Source of the DNA: Amylostereum areolatum
Taxonomy: Eukaryota; Basidiomycota; Agaricomycetes; Russulales; Stereaceae
Direction of reading: 5' to 3'
Length of the DNA stretch: 64,000 nucleotides
NCBI GenBank assembly: GCA_012932865.1
Contig: SAXG01000002.1
Coordinates: forward strand, 868,001-932,000
Shown: one piece after another, positions 11,105 through 23,600 of the stretch
Position numbering within the stretch: position 1 is the first letter of the stretch
How the letters are laid out: every line of letters begins with the position of its first letter
Position numbers and translations under genes: made by a program
Notes under the pieces: generated by a model
Databases searched by the model: none
Seen by the model: the letters and a program-made list of their open reading frames with translations, nothing else
What the model was told of the DNA's origin: nothing

Positions 11105-11875
11105 TGTGAGCGGGTAGGCGTGGAGAGACTGGTTTCAAAATCGGGGTTGATGGCCAGGAGCTCCGTCTTCAGGAGAGGGTTTTTATAAGTGAGCAGTGTC
11201 CGTTGCCACCGCAAATACGCGGAGCTAAAGTAGTGACACCCTGCCTTCGTACTGGGGTTGATGGATGGCTTTTGTTTTCTCCCCTGGAGAAGCGGGTCCA
11301 TATGCAATATTTCTCCCAGGGCGTGCACCGGAATACAAGGACGGGAGAAGGGCCCATTCTTCTGTATCTAGAAAACAATAAATTATGCTTGTAAGAGGAC
11401 AACGGAGTAATACAAGACCTTGCAGCATCGTCTTAGATAGGATACCAGAGGAAAGGGTGGCTGAATTTACCTGAACCACCGTCAGGTTATATGCGAGGTA
11501 GAACGGGTGCGTTCACCGCAAAACTTGCGGAGGGTCAGCAGCTTGGGGCAAACGAGGTGGAAGACGGTCAGGTGGTAACATCGGTGGCAAAGAACGCATG
11601 CTATTCTGTTGCGCTCCAGGATGACCTGAGACGTGGGACGATGCACGGAAAGTGGAAGATTGCCACACCAAAATCAACGAGGAGATTTGAGTGCAAGAAG
11701 TTAGAACTAGAGCCGCCGGAACCGAGCTTTCTGAGTGACGGATGCGCGTCCCCACTAGTCGTTGCCGCGCTGTGGCCCGGCGGCTCCGCTGGATCGCGCT
11801 GTGAATTCTAACTTGAAGTCCTTCGATCTACCCAATTGTCTCTTCCTTGTAATCTATCGCTCCTCCTTGCTCGCT
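11105..11875. other. Divergent intergenic region, no confident gene
   Basis: About 770 bp between two divergent genes. ORFs of 80-106 codons occur on both strands (for example plus 11491-11811), but none has recognisable sequence, splice support or a good start context. A small unrecognised gene cannot be excluded. Confidence 0.4.
11181..11187 (-). promoter_or_regulatory. TATA box of the coiled-coil gene
   Basis: On the minus strand the sequence TATAAAA lies about 77-83 bp upstream of the ATG at 11104, a suitable spacing for a core promoter. Confidence 0.4.
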
Positions 11876-13314
11876 ATGGCCATGGAAGGACACTATACCC
11901 CGTATGCTGCTCATACATCATCTACTAAACATCACCATCCGTATTTCACACCAGCAGAGGTCGAGATCCTTGCCGAGAAACAACGTGGAAGAATGTCTAC
12001 TACACAAGAGGATAAGGCCCGACAACAGGCCTGTGGATTTATCGAGGCCGTCGGCGTGAAAATTGGCTTGTACGTTGCAGCCATCGCTCCTTCGAATTTT
12101 GTCTTACTGGGGCACAGTCCACGTAAAACCATTGCGACTGCACAAAACCTCTATCACCGATTTCACCTGTTCTTTCCCCGCAAAGACTTCGGTTACCACG
12201 TTCGTCTGCATTTGTGACGGTCTCCAGTGGTATTTACACACAGGACTTTAGGATGTATCTCTTGCAGCGCTGTATGTCTCGACCAAAATGCACGACACAC
12301 TCAAGAAACCCCGCGAAATTCTTATGTCCTCTTACGCTGTTCGCTTCCCAGAACAGGCGGCCAAGTCCAAGTCACTAGGTGGGGAAATAGACATGGATCC
12401 CGCGGTGCGTTTGATCGGATTATGACTTGCGGTTACCCTTTGACGATTTCCGAAAGTAGGTTGTTGAAGGGGACAGACAGCGATTATTGGCGGTAGAACG
12501 ACTGATCCTCGAAACAATATGCTTCAACTTCACTTCCAGAATGCCATTTCCATACGTGATCAAAGTTGGGAAGGAATTGAAAGGTACTTGCCTGTCTCGT
12601 CTTAATTATATTCAACCAGTCGACCCACGCGTGTTCTAATAGCATCCAAGAAATTAACAAAACTCGCCTGGCGGCTCACCATTGATAGGCCAGTCCTTAT
12701 GCTTAGCAGTCGACACCCTACTTACCTTCGCTTAGCCAAAGGACGTTGGCACCGTTGCAATACCCCCCACATGTCGTTGCCGTCGCCTCCATGTATCTCG
12801 CCGCCCTCCTCTCTTCCTTCGAGCATGGGGAGAAAGAAGTACCCGAAGGCTTCCGCAGTGACCACGAAATCTCCGCAATGCTCAAGACCCACGGAGCTTG
12901 GGAGCGCAAATTCCAAGTTCAGATCGAAGATCTCGAGGGTACGGCTGCTCTCGTTCGTCTTCTCGTTCTTTCACCGACCGACGGCCTCTTGTCCTCACAG
13001 CCATCGCCCACGCACTTCTCGACATCCTCATCACCGCCGCACAAAACCCGTCTGCGTCGACGTCACCGAGCACACCTTCCTCCCCTTCACCGCACCTCGC
13101 CCGCCATCCACACACATCCGCACCCCTTCCACCACCACCATACAAGTCGGACCAGCTGATGCGTCTCAAGATCGCAATGCGGGAAACCGAACACGCGCCG
13201 CGCGACCGTATCCCATTGCTCACTGAGAGCCCACACGAGGCGTTCGAAGGCCACGCACTTGGACGGAACGAAGGCACTGTGAGGTTCTTATTCGGGCCCA
13301 ATGCCGTGGTGTGA
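11876..13314 (+). CDS. C-type cyclin, Ctk2-like (CTD-kinase cyclin)
   Basis: Seven exons (11876-12069, 12118-12199, 12252-12404, 12460-12583, 12643-12688, 12736-12938, 13001-13314) give 371 residues. The first cyclin box starts YFTPAEVEILAEKQRG and includes ACGFIEAVG, TIATAQNLYHRF and LAALYVSTKMHDTLKKPREI; the second holds KLTKLAWRLTIDSQRT and LQYPPHVVAVASMYLAALL. This is the cyclin T/K/C group, most like fungal Ctk2, the partner of the Ctk1 kinase that phosphorylates Ser2 of the RNA polymerase II tail. The C-terminal 120 residues are Pro/Ser/Thr-rich and end KIAMRETEH...PNAVV. Intron 5 (12689-12735) is a GC-AG intron, needed to obtain the conserved SQRTLAPL block. Pch1/cyclin-T identity is a less likely alternative. 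Confidence 0.82.
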
Positions 13315-13491
13315 TGAAGAAGAGGGTAGGTAGGGTCGTGGAATCGTGGACAGCACTTGTACATAAAAGACGAACTAGGGTATGACACAATGAATAGTTA
13401 TACAATGATGCTGTGATGCGGAGAGATATTACGACGCGCGGGTAGGATACATAACAGATTATTATACAGCAATAGGATGCTGGGTGCAAAA

Positions 13492-15000
13492 CTAGATGGC
13501 CAGTGCTCGTCGAACAGCCGGGATGACTAAAAGGCGGGCAGGGCTAAGGGGTGGAGGTATAATCATTCCGCCTGCCAGACCTCGTCGGTGCCAGGCATCG
13601 ACTAAGAAAACCAGGCGAGTTAGCTGCAATGCCAGTCAATAGCGAACAGGAAAAACTTACCGAGTGGTTGTCCCAAAATGACAATATCGAAATACACCCA
13701 CAGCATGCCCAGATACCCATCCACCCTCCGCCCAGTCACCCTTCTCCACACCCGTTCTCCTATCACCGCCCCGCCTTGCATCAGAAAGAACAACGGCACG
13801 CGCGAGTCCCAGCCACGCCCCATCGCATACATGGAACACTCGTGGAACAAGCCCGACGCGAGGAACGTGCCGAGAACGAGCCCAAGGTTGCCTGCGAGCC
13901 ACCGGCCAGGGATGCCTCCGAAAACGAGGAACGTCTGTCGGAGAAGCTGGTGCCACCGCTTGGACCAAAACTCGTGCAGACTTTGCGCGCCCCATGGGTT
14001 ATCCATCACGGGTGGCCAGGCAGTGGGCGAATGTCCAAGCAAAGCGACGGCCAGTGCTGTGCAAAGGTCATAGACCATGCCGAATCCGACTAGCAGTGCA
14101 CATCCCGTGGAGAAGTGGATGGCGGTGGAAAGGGCATAACGCTGGAGAGGTGGCAAAGTCGGGAGGAAGATCGTGTCACCTTCGACGGAACCGACGCCGG
14201 GGACGAGCTTGAGGACGGATTCTATGAAGTCTAAGAGGAGGTAGTTGGATAGAAAGGAGAGGAGGGTGGCGCGAAGGAAGGGTCCGCGCTGCTGAGGGCG
14301 AGTCGGGGGTGGGACGGGGACGTCGCGACCGAAATCCCAGCCCAGTCCGCGCAAGGCGAACATGATCTCGAAGGCGTCTTCGAGCCAGGTAGGCAAGAAA
14401 CTTGCGAAGGGTCGATGACGCGTCTCCTTGTCCCCCGTGGCCTGAGAGCCCTCTTTGGCGGCGATGGCAGGCTCCTCCATGGATCCTAGCTCCTTCTCGC
14501 CCTGCTTCATCCTCCCATGGGTCGCGAAAGCCATGTCGATGGATTTCGCGATGGTCACGAACGCTGCAAGCGCTGCATGGTTATGCACTGAGTCAGTGTA
14601 CTTGTGCACGCTCGGTAGGGGGCAACATACCTCCACCCCAATTATAAACATTCAGCCGCGGATCGCGCCAGGTGTAGGTGAAAGCAGAGTGAAGGGTGGT
14701 GGTGATGACGAGGGGGAGAAGAAGAACACGCATGAGGCGTGTGTCGGGACGGCGGACGAGGTAGGCCATGAATGTGAATGGAACGACAGCCTCGAATAAG
14801 CACGGTGCATTGGTCCAAGTTACGCCGATGCGTGCTTCCGGTGGGGGTATAACCGTGCGGAGAGCACGCATGAGTGCTATATAGAATCTGGAAATGAACG
14901 GAAGGCGACTCAGAATCGGTGGATGACGATACTCCGAGGGTGCTCGGACGGAGGAACGGACTTGAAGTGTAACTCACTCTTGGGAAAGGGACAACGACAT
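13492..15000 (-). CDS. Wax-synthase-type membrane-bound O-acyltransferase
   Basis: Exons 15000-14978, 14887-14631, 14572-13661 and 13601-13492 give 433 residues. The central block NPWGAQSLHEFWSKRWHQLL and the following GLFHECSMYAMGRG, with conserved His residues, identify the MBOAT/wax synthase domain. At least six hydrophobic segments are visible (ACLFEAVVPFTFMAYLV region, LLPLVITTTLHSAF, FIESVLKLVPG region, FGMVYDLCTALAVALLG, LAGNLGLVLGTFLASGLFH, LGMLWVYFDIVILGQPLG). It would transfer an acyl group from acyl-CoA to a lipid or natural-product alcohol in the ER membrane; the actual substrate cannot be read from sequence. The last exon (ending RALAI) was found by splicing past a stop-containing extension. 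Confidence 0.83.
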
Positions 15001-16457
15001 GGGCCGCGCACGCACGATCAGCCGCTCTATGGTGGTGGTCTACGTAGGAAAGAGGCGTGGCGAGGATAAGTGGAAGAGGCGCTGTCGTGCGTGGATGTGG
15101 ATTATAAACATCACGGGCGTTGTGTTCAGGGCTTTTGCCGCCAGCGTAGTCTCCCCAAGGCAGACGAGATATTTCGTCAACACTTCTCAGGCTCAGGATC
15201 CTCTTATCTGGCGTCTGCTTTCATTACGGTGGGTGTTACCGAGTGCGCGAGGGAATTGTGATTGCCGAGCTTCGGCATGTCACGTGCACTGGAAAGCAGA
15301 ATCTGTCTAATGTCCAACAAGCGTCGAGCTGAACACCCTCCGAGCACAATACGTTGGTTTCTTCCAAGTCCAATCTGATTCATTATGGAAAAGAACTCAT
15401 ATGTGGGAGGAGCACAAGGCTTGAAGTTTAAATAAAAATGGAGCACTAATATAAACCAGTGAACCATGATCAAGCTCAAGTTGAGTTACTGAGTAGGGTC
15501 CAGTAGTACACCACGCCTTCCGATGTAAGTATGTCGGCATATTCTCGGACTCGAGAGGCTGAATCTCTCAAGTCAACAAGATGAAAATGTACCTATGGTA
15601 TTCCCGACTCGGGCCTCGGCAGCTCCTCCATCATTCTTCTTCCAAAGGCTTCATGTATTTTGTAAGTTGTGGATGAGGGTTGAGACCTTGGGACATGGTA
15701 CGAAGTGCCAGTGTATCCGCTGCGGATCCAGTGGAGAAAGTATAGGGATCTCGAAGGCCTGCTGACACCTGTAGCGTCGGTGGGCCTTCGAGTCAACCAC
15801 GAGTAGCGAGGCATCCACAACTCGATTGGCCTTTTTTACTCGAAAGGATGCTGTGTAGGATATGCATACGCACCTTGCGTCGCCTCGTGCTACCGTTTTA
15901 TCATGAGCCAGGGTAGCTCCAAGAAAGCTCCCAGGACTCGAAGAACACTGCGACTTTTGTTTATCGCGCGTGGAAAGCGCGGTCTCTGTTTGAACTTTCT
16001 AAGCTAAGGCGGGAACATGTTGAATGACAATAAAGAGGTAAATGTACCAGTAGCCGTCGATGTCTCGACTGCCATTAACTCGTTTGGTTTGCGTCTCGTC
16101 GTCAACTCAGATCAGTTAGTCTAAACAATATTTCTCTGTGGTAACCTGTCTCGATAAGTCCTCTCAGCCAATCAGCGAGCTCCCCCTATCACTCGACAAG
16201 CGCGTCGCGGAGAAAAGCAGACTACGCCAGCGCCATGACGCTCCGTCAGCCCCGCGTTCACGTTCACCACGACAAGCCTTCGGACTTTGCTCACGCAATG
16301 GCGCACTGGCATCTGAGACACCTTACGCTCCCTCGGGAGTCGGGAGTCGGACTCGGACTCGGAAGTATAATGGTCGGACCCACGATCGGGATCGTTCGTA
16401 ACTTCACTTCGACCACTGTGCTATGGTATGTACTTACGTGAACCGAAGCCGCCCTTT
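15001..16457. other. Gene-poor interval
   Basis: About 1.45 kb. The longest open stretches (for example minus 15593-15820, 75 codons) are not recognisable and have no splice-supported extension. It separates divergent and convergent genes and may hold regulatory sequence or a non-coding RNA, but I see no defined element. Confidence 0.4.
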
Positions 16458-18603
16458 TCAAGATATTGCCCTCCTCCTCCGGCTTCTCCGGAGCACCCAA
16501 CTTGCTCCGTACGATGCACCGACGACCAGCACGAAAGTGCCCACGATCCCCGCGCCGATATACCCAGAGTTGTCGTTCGCCTGGACGATCTACTTCTCAG
16601 CCCCACCAAGCGAGAAGATGAAGCGTGTCCTGACCTTGGCCCAGAATCTCCACCAGCGTCCCGCAAGCCCGCCCCCATCCACCACATCCGCCGCCTTGCT
16701 ACATCGCGTGCATCGCTCCCCGATCAACCCCATGATCGTGATCAACGAGATGCTGGTATACGGTGTATAGCCGTCAGTCAGGTAACCGTGGCGTATGAGA
16801 TGAGGACATACCTGAAGGCGACGACGATGCTCATTGACGTCAGCACGATGCTTAAGCCCGACATCATGTTCCGTTTCACGCGAAGATCCCTGCGCGCACG
16901 CTCTCCGACGTTATCCACTTGTGCATCTGACTTGAGGACGTCGGTCCTCGGGAGGTCATCTTTATCATCTTTTATTGGGGCTTTTGACGGATCACCAAGG
17001 GTCGTTTGCTCAATGTCCAGCGCACGAGAGACGTCGGTCAAGCCTGCGGAGGCCATGTCCGACGCCGCGGCGCGTTCAGATATTGTTGGATGGACGGGAA
17101 CGGGTTCAAAGATATGGTAACGGTGTTCAGGGAATCCCGCGTAAGAGTAAAGCATCAGAACCGAGTCAAGAGAGTCGATGAGCGTCATGCCGGCCGTAAA
17201 CAGCAGCTACGTGCGCAAGTCAGTGATAGAAGGCGAAGATGAGCCACTGACAGGGACGTACCGGGAGGATGACGATGTTGGATGCGGGGATGCGGGTATG
17301 GCCATTATCTTGCTTCGCAATGGCAGAAACCGCGAGGAGCGCGACGGACGACGCGGTATCGAAACCTTTCGCCGCCGTCAGTCGAATAGCCTCACGATAG
17401 ATAGGACCTCGCATTCACCGAATCCAAAGAGGATTCCAACGGGGTACATCTATGCATAGCAAAGCTGAGCGGGTCATGAGGGAGTGATATATTGAGATAA
17501 CCAAACCTTCCATGGTCGGTTCACGAACTTGACCACTGGCCCCAAAAGCTTCATCATAATCGTGTTATTGTATTGCCCGTCGTCTTCCATGAGCTCGTCT
17601 GCGTCTTCGGGGCGCCCACCGGCCGCGAGGATGGCTTCTCTTCGTTTCGCATTCTGCATGACATTGTCCCGCGTTAGATATATGCGCGCCTTCGAGAAAG
17701 AGAGGACGCGGACTCGCCACTGTTCGTTTGCGCAGGATACGGAAAAGGATGATGGAATTGGCGAGGCCGACAATGAAGAGGAAGGTTGCGCTGACCGAGG
17801 CGCCTGCCATTCAAGCCCGTCTAGCCTCAGATCAGCACATCAACAAAGCTTCGAGACTCGTGCGTACCGACGATTCCCCCGACGCTCCCGACATTTCCGA
17901 GGCGTCCGGCGACATCAGTGCTAATGGCGATAGCGACATTCTGCTCATGCGGTGATCGGGTGAGGCGAAGAGAAGAGAGAAAACAAGGGCAGCGGTCACT
18001 TACGACGACGATAACGATGGTGCTATGTCCGAGCGAGAAAAAAAGCCCGCACGTTACGGGAAGCTGTCCAAGGCTGAGCAGTCCCCGGGTCGCATTGTCA
18101 ATCGCACTGAGAACGGATTAAGGAAAGATGATCCACATATACGCCTGGGGGAAGACGGATAATAGAATGAGAGTGGGGATGACGGGGATGAAAGGAGAGA
18201 CTGAAAATAGGTACGCACGATAACGGATTGTGCTACCTGATGTGGTCCGCGTCCAACGCTGCCCACCGACGTCGTTAGCGACCATACGCGTCTCACTGAC
18301 AATAGAACGCACCATGCCTAAGCCCAATGGTCTATCATCGAGCGAATTTCGTGTCAGCAGGACGTGAGCGAGTCCAGCCGGTGCTCGTGTATGATATGCA
18401 GCCGAGATGAAACGGGCACTTACCCAGGCAAGGAGAGCAAGACTGAGAATCGGCTGCGACTCTTTGTTCCGGCCAAACAGGATTCCTGCGGTCGCCCAAC
18501 ATGCTGCGTTGGCGAGCACCTCGACGGCGAGCAAGACGAGCGATCGACCGAAGAGCGTCAACCGGTTTTGGCGGAGATAAGACCCTAAAAGCGGGCTGTT
18601 CAT
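16458..18603 (-). CDS. NicO-family high-affinity nickel/cobalt transporter
   Basis: Twelve exons (18603-18424, 18331-18313, 18258-18237, 18106-18004, 17940-17868, 17803-17721, 17653-17507, 17449-17419, 17365-17262, 17206-16812, 16752-16635, 16580-16458) give 465 residues. The signature GLRHALDADHIS in helix II is assembled across two microexons of 19 and 22 nt; further landmarks are LGHSTIVIV, GILFGFGFDTASSVALL (second metal motif), LLFTAGMTLIDSLDSVLM and NDNSGYIGAGIVG at the C-terminus. Eight or so membrane helices are expected; a long hydrophilic loop lies around residues 290-360. The protein imports Ni2+ or Co2+ at the plasma membrane, which could serve urease. The donor after exon 6 (GTGGCG) is unusual. 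Confidence 0.9.
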
Positions 18604-20661
18604 TTTGCACAGGCGATGCTGATTACCTTGGGGATCTCGGGGACTTTCTCTGTGCTGACGCGAGTATAAGCTTGACAAAGCAGGTGGGGATAGAGTAAAT
18701 ACCGCACCGAAGGTCGTCAGAGCTGGGCAGAGTGTCAAAATGAGGCGGGCGGCGCGTCGGACTCAAAAGCGCCCGCAGCGCCTGCGTTTGGCGCTCGTTC
18801 ACCTTGTTTACTATATCGGGGAACTAGCAGCTGTAAGTACTTATACTTACGGCAAACGGCCGGATCGTGCGGAGAAAACTAGTGTGCCGTCAAGGAGCAT
18901 GTCGGTCAATCGTTCGCGACGACGAAAGAGGATATTAGTACAAGCAAGTCGGGATGGTCAAGGTAATGGTCGTCTACTACACTTCGAGTTAAAAGAACCG
19001 GAACGTGCCCATTCGAGATCAGCAGCCACTAGTCACTAGTCACGATCCAAGAGAGCCAATCCCATGTCTCCGAAGTCTGCCAGCATTGGGCCGATCTGGA
19101 TGAATGCACTAAGTTCGCACTGAATCAGAGGAACGAGGGGAGATGGGAGAATTAGACGTTACACACCAAGGGAGACTGGGGGGTGGGGGGTCGGTAGACG
19201 GGGTTCGACGAATGAGACCAGTCCAGGGGCGTGCATAACGGCCGATCTTTGGAAAGGCAACGGATGTCGAACCCGTGGTGCTTGACTAAAGGAAGAGCGA
19301 AGACGTGAGGACCTTTGTCATTAGACTCTGCATACGATCTGGGTTAGGAGAGAAGCGGGGTGCTTAAAATTTTGACACGATGAACCGAAACATCAGTAGA
19401 ACGTCTGTCGAAGTCTTACGAGAAATATTGGGAGACCGAGCACACAGGTCGATGCTTACTGCGCGTCAGGGAAGAGTCGATATTCTAGGATAAAGATACG
19501 GCAGATTGTGCAGCCTCGGGTACGATCGCGATTAAGTCGGCCACGTATGCATTGATTGTGGATAGTCGAAAGCGGGGGCATTTATGGGGTAGGCTCCAGT
19601 GGAGAAAAGACTGTGAGAGATTGGAAGATTGTATTGAGAGATCGGAATGCCAATTCCGCTTGATGGAATCACGCGCACGATGAACAAGGTGGCAGAAGAC
19701 AAAGAGAAAAGTCGGCGAGAAGGGACGACCGTGGGTGCGCGAGAAAGATGGAGTGTAGAAGAGTGTAGGTGGGAGGGTAAGACGGGCGTGGGGGAGCAAG
19801 GCGGAGGTAGGCGATTGGGGACTGGTGCCGAGGGCCGAGTGGGTTCCAAGCGAGAGAGGACAGGAAATCTCGTGGGTGAAACCAAGCTTGGAGGATTGGT
19901 ATAAAGCGAGAATGCCCTGGCGCCTTTCGCCGGTCGAGCAATATTCAACGTCGTCCTCGTCCTCGTCCTCGTTCAACGTTGAGCGGCGTCGCCCTGAGCA
20001 TTCCGTGTCGGCGCCCCGGTCCGGATACTTACGTGTTTACCCGTGTTTGTGTTCGTTCGCGTTTGGTTTCGTTCGAGTCCGGAATTACTTCCTCCTCCCC
20101 GTCCTTGGGCCACCCGTCCTCCACCCTTCCCCCTTCCAATCGCCTCCTCGCCTTTTCTTTTTCAGATCGCCCGCGCGTCTACGCCCCTCGCTCCGACATC
20201 TCTCTAGCGAACGCCGTCCTTGTATTCTTTGTACTTCTTACCCGGCCGCTCATACCCGTTCGTCGCGTTCAAATTCGCACACAACTCGCTCGGTGTTCCC
20301 CCCCCTCGACATATCTATTCCCCACGCGCGCCATTGTCCATACCCGAATCTTCCTGCACGACTTGCTTTGTTATCCTCGGGCTCTCAAGTGCGCACCGCG
20401 CCAACTGGTCGATCTTTCGTCTCATTCACATCCTTGCCTCTGTAGCTTTCGCGTCCTGTATCACCCACTTTTATCATCGGTAAGCGCCCCTTGCACCATC
20501 GTCCCCTCTATATATACTCTGATCTTACCGTCTGCTGTTCCTCGTCTCTCTCTTCCCTAGACAGAGCGCCCACCCTCCCCACATCCACTACTTGACACCC
20601 TCAGTCGTCCCTTCGCACCTTAACCCAACCCGTCCTGCCCACTCTTTCATGCCACTTCCCG
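18604..20661. other. Long intergenic region and pyrimidine-rich leader of the RasGEF gene
   Basis: About 2.05 kb. The right 600 bp (20050-20650) is strongly C/T-rich, as in long 5' leaders of fungal regulatory genes, and contains several upstream open frames. ORFs at 18740-19039 (plus) and 19485-19976 (minus) are not recognisable and look like shadows of biased composition. A short motif, CGTCCT repeated three times and flanked by TTCAACGT, occurs near 19947-19980. Confidence 0.45.
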
Positions 20662-23600
20662 ATGACAACCGCCACTCAACTGCGAATTGACACCGCCGTT
20701 CTGCGTGCTTCTGGTCCACCCTCAGCCAAGTCGACACGTAAGACCGCCGCCGTCCATGACTCCAGCCGACTCCAGCCGGATTACCGTGGCCCTCTCGTTT
20801 CCCCCGCCTCGACTTCCTCCACGATCTCTCTGATATCACCGGCCCCTTCATCTACAAATGCCTCGACTTCGTCCCTCCTCATCCCCCACGCGTCGACGTC
20901 CTACTCTGCCTCGAGTTTATCTACCGCTCCTTCACCCAAGCCAAGCACTCCCCCGCAAGAAGAAGTCGAGTCAGAATACGTGCTTGCCATGCACGACTTC
21001 GTCCCGGAGCAACGGAACGGCACATGTCTTAGCTTTCGCGCCGGACAAGTTATCCATGTCCTCAACCGGGATGCCAGTGGGTGGTGGGACGGCGAACTTG
21101 ACGGTAGTCGAGGGTGGTTTCCCAGCAATTACGTCAATGGCGATCTCGGCTTGCTCGCGGACGACGCGATCCCCCCTTCTCTGTCGGTAAGCAACCCCCC
21201 TACTCCCCTGATCGCTAACTTCTCATGCCCCTTCCGATAGCAGCGCGCAATTCAACCACTCTCATTCACGATCAGCGGTCTCCGTCACCTCTTTCACCAG
21301 TTCCGCGTCTTCGCGGAATGGACCGTTTTCTCGGAGCGACTATTGTCCTCCTCTCATGGCCCCACTTCTCCACGCAATGGCATTGCTCCAAAACGCCGTT
21401 CGTTCCAATCGAATAGCCCATTATCAACCATCGGTCGCATGCATTATCTCGTGCGTTCGATCTATCTTGGCTGCCGCCGAGTGTCTATCGCGCGACTCTC
21501 CGTTTCTCCGCCGGTTTGCACCCCTCGCCCAAGAGCGAAAGCGCGTTCTTTCCGACCTTGCTGCCATTGTTACCCAGGCAAAGAGGGCATCGGTTGACCA
21601 AATGGATGAAGACGAGCGTGACGCGGAGGTGGAGAAGATGGTGCGACTAGGAGGGCAAGTTTTTTCGCGCGTGCGAAGGTTCCTCGCCGTCGCTGTACAA
21701 TGCGGGGTAGAGCTTCCGGACAAAGCGGTTGCGGTTGAGTATCCGTCCTTCGGCGGCCAGCCATCCTCCCCTCACAAATTAATTGGTGCCCCCGGTGACG
21801 AGGACACGACACTCCACGCATCACATTGGCCAAAGACGAACGCCACTGTCGCTCAAAGACCGCGAATGCGCGTCCGCGACCGACCGGGCACACCTGGGAA
21901 GGCAAAAAGCATGAGCGATTTACGGACGGCGCGGCCATCGTTTTCCAAGCCTGCAAATCGTGAACCCATGCCGGCAATGCCAGGGAAGGTGTTGCAGGCG
22001 AAGGTCGTGACAGCACCCCCTCGACCTTCCTCCCATCGACACGAACTGTCCACCAGTAGCACTTCCTCTTCATCCTCTTTCTCCTCTGTCGAATCTTTTG
22101 GCACACCCATCACGCCGCCCTTTCCTTCCGGCCCTTCCAGCTACGAGGAGCTCATGGATGCTCTCAGGCATACGCATGACCAATACTTGTCAACCATCGC
22201 TGCGTTTATTGGTCATGCCCACACGCACTCGCGCACATCCCACGCCGCAAGTACGGGCCATATGTACGAACTCGTTCGCGAGATCGTGGAAATCGTATGC
22301 AAGCTCCTCACGATCGTCGAGGCCGTACTTCGCCACCCGACGGTGCCACCACATAAAGCGGACAACCTCAAGGCCGCCAAGGAAGGGCTATACAACGTCA
22401 CCAGTGGGCTCGCGGAATCCGTCCGCATGTTGACGGGTGTGCTACCAGAAGGTGTGACGGAGGAGCAAGAGAAGGCAGCTCTCATTCGATGTGCGACTGA
22501 CGCGCTCAAGGCGGGCGCCGATTGTGTTGCGGCGGTGAAGATGTGCTTGAGCCGTTCCTCGGGCGAGAAACCTTTCGTGATTCAGCTGCCCCGCACTGCG
22601 GAGCAGTACTCAGAACCTGTCTCTCCTCGCAACTTCCTACGGACTATGTCACCTCGGCTGATCAAGTCAGTTAGCATGGACACCATGCAACACAGCCCGG
22701 TAAACGAAGAAGACGACGAAGATGATTTGACGGTTCAGGTTCATCCTCACCCGACTCACCTTCATGAAGGACGGCCTATCATCGCGATATCCGACGAGCA
22801 AGACGTCGTGCAGCCATTCTCGCCTGGGCCTCCCCCTTCTCCCATGTTGATTCCTGAGGACTATCCACCCGCCGCTGGTAAATCTCCTCGACACGGTCTC
22901 CCGGCCCTTCATTTAGCATCCCCCGATGATAATGGTCAAGCCCCTCTTCTATCTCCGACATCGAGTTACCGTACGGATGATGACGGCACTACCTGGGAAG
23001 GCAGTTCTCGAGAGGATCATGGCAAGGCGTTGGAAGAGAAGATCCTCAGTGGCGAGTTGCCTTCGGTGCCACCGTCGGAGCCATCAACGGACCAGAATCC
23101 CGACGTGTGGTTCCCCGACCACGACTATTCTCCCGAGGACATCGCGTACAATAGCGAAGGCCACCTAGTCGGTGCAACGCTTGGTGCGCTCGTTGAGAAG
23201 ATGACGCCCCATGCCTCCATCGTGGATGCCGCGTTCTCCGCCGTTTTCTTCATGACCTTCCGTCTGTTTGCATCCCCTCCTGAGCTTGTACAGGCTATCA
23301 TCGATCGTTACAACATCGTTCCTCCCCCTGGTCTGACGGAAGGACCAGGTCTACATCTGGGGGCAAAGGAAAGGGTATCCCGATACGGTTGCGCATATCG
23401 AATTTTGTCAAGCAGTGGCTCGAGTCCTTTTGGCGACCGTCATCGGACAACTGTGGTTCTCCAGACATTGCACGACTTCAACCGGGATGCGCTTGCGGAG
23501 ATGTTCCCCTCACAGTCGGTTCGACTACATGACATGATCATGGCACGGATGCAGGTTGATGATGTGCTCGTTACGCCTCGGTTCGACCGGGTGCGGGATG

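Noticed and set aside
11491..11811. Plus ORF of 106 codons and minus ORF 11513-11755
   Set aside because: Overlap each other, show no conserved motif, and a Cys-rich alternative frame also does not match a known small protein.
15593..15820. Minus ORF of 75 codons as a gene
   Set aside because: No splice-supported extension and no recognisable sequence; kept only as an unexplained interval.
19485..19976. Minus-strand ORF of 163 codons
   Set aside because: Ser/Pro/Leu-rich sequence from the antisense of a pyrimidine-rich leader; no homology pattern or introns and no start context.
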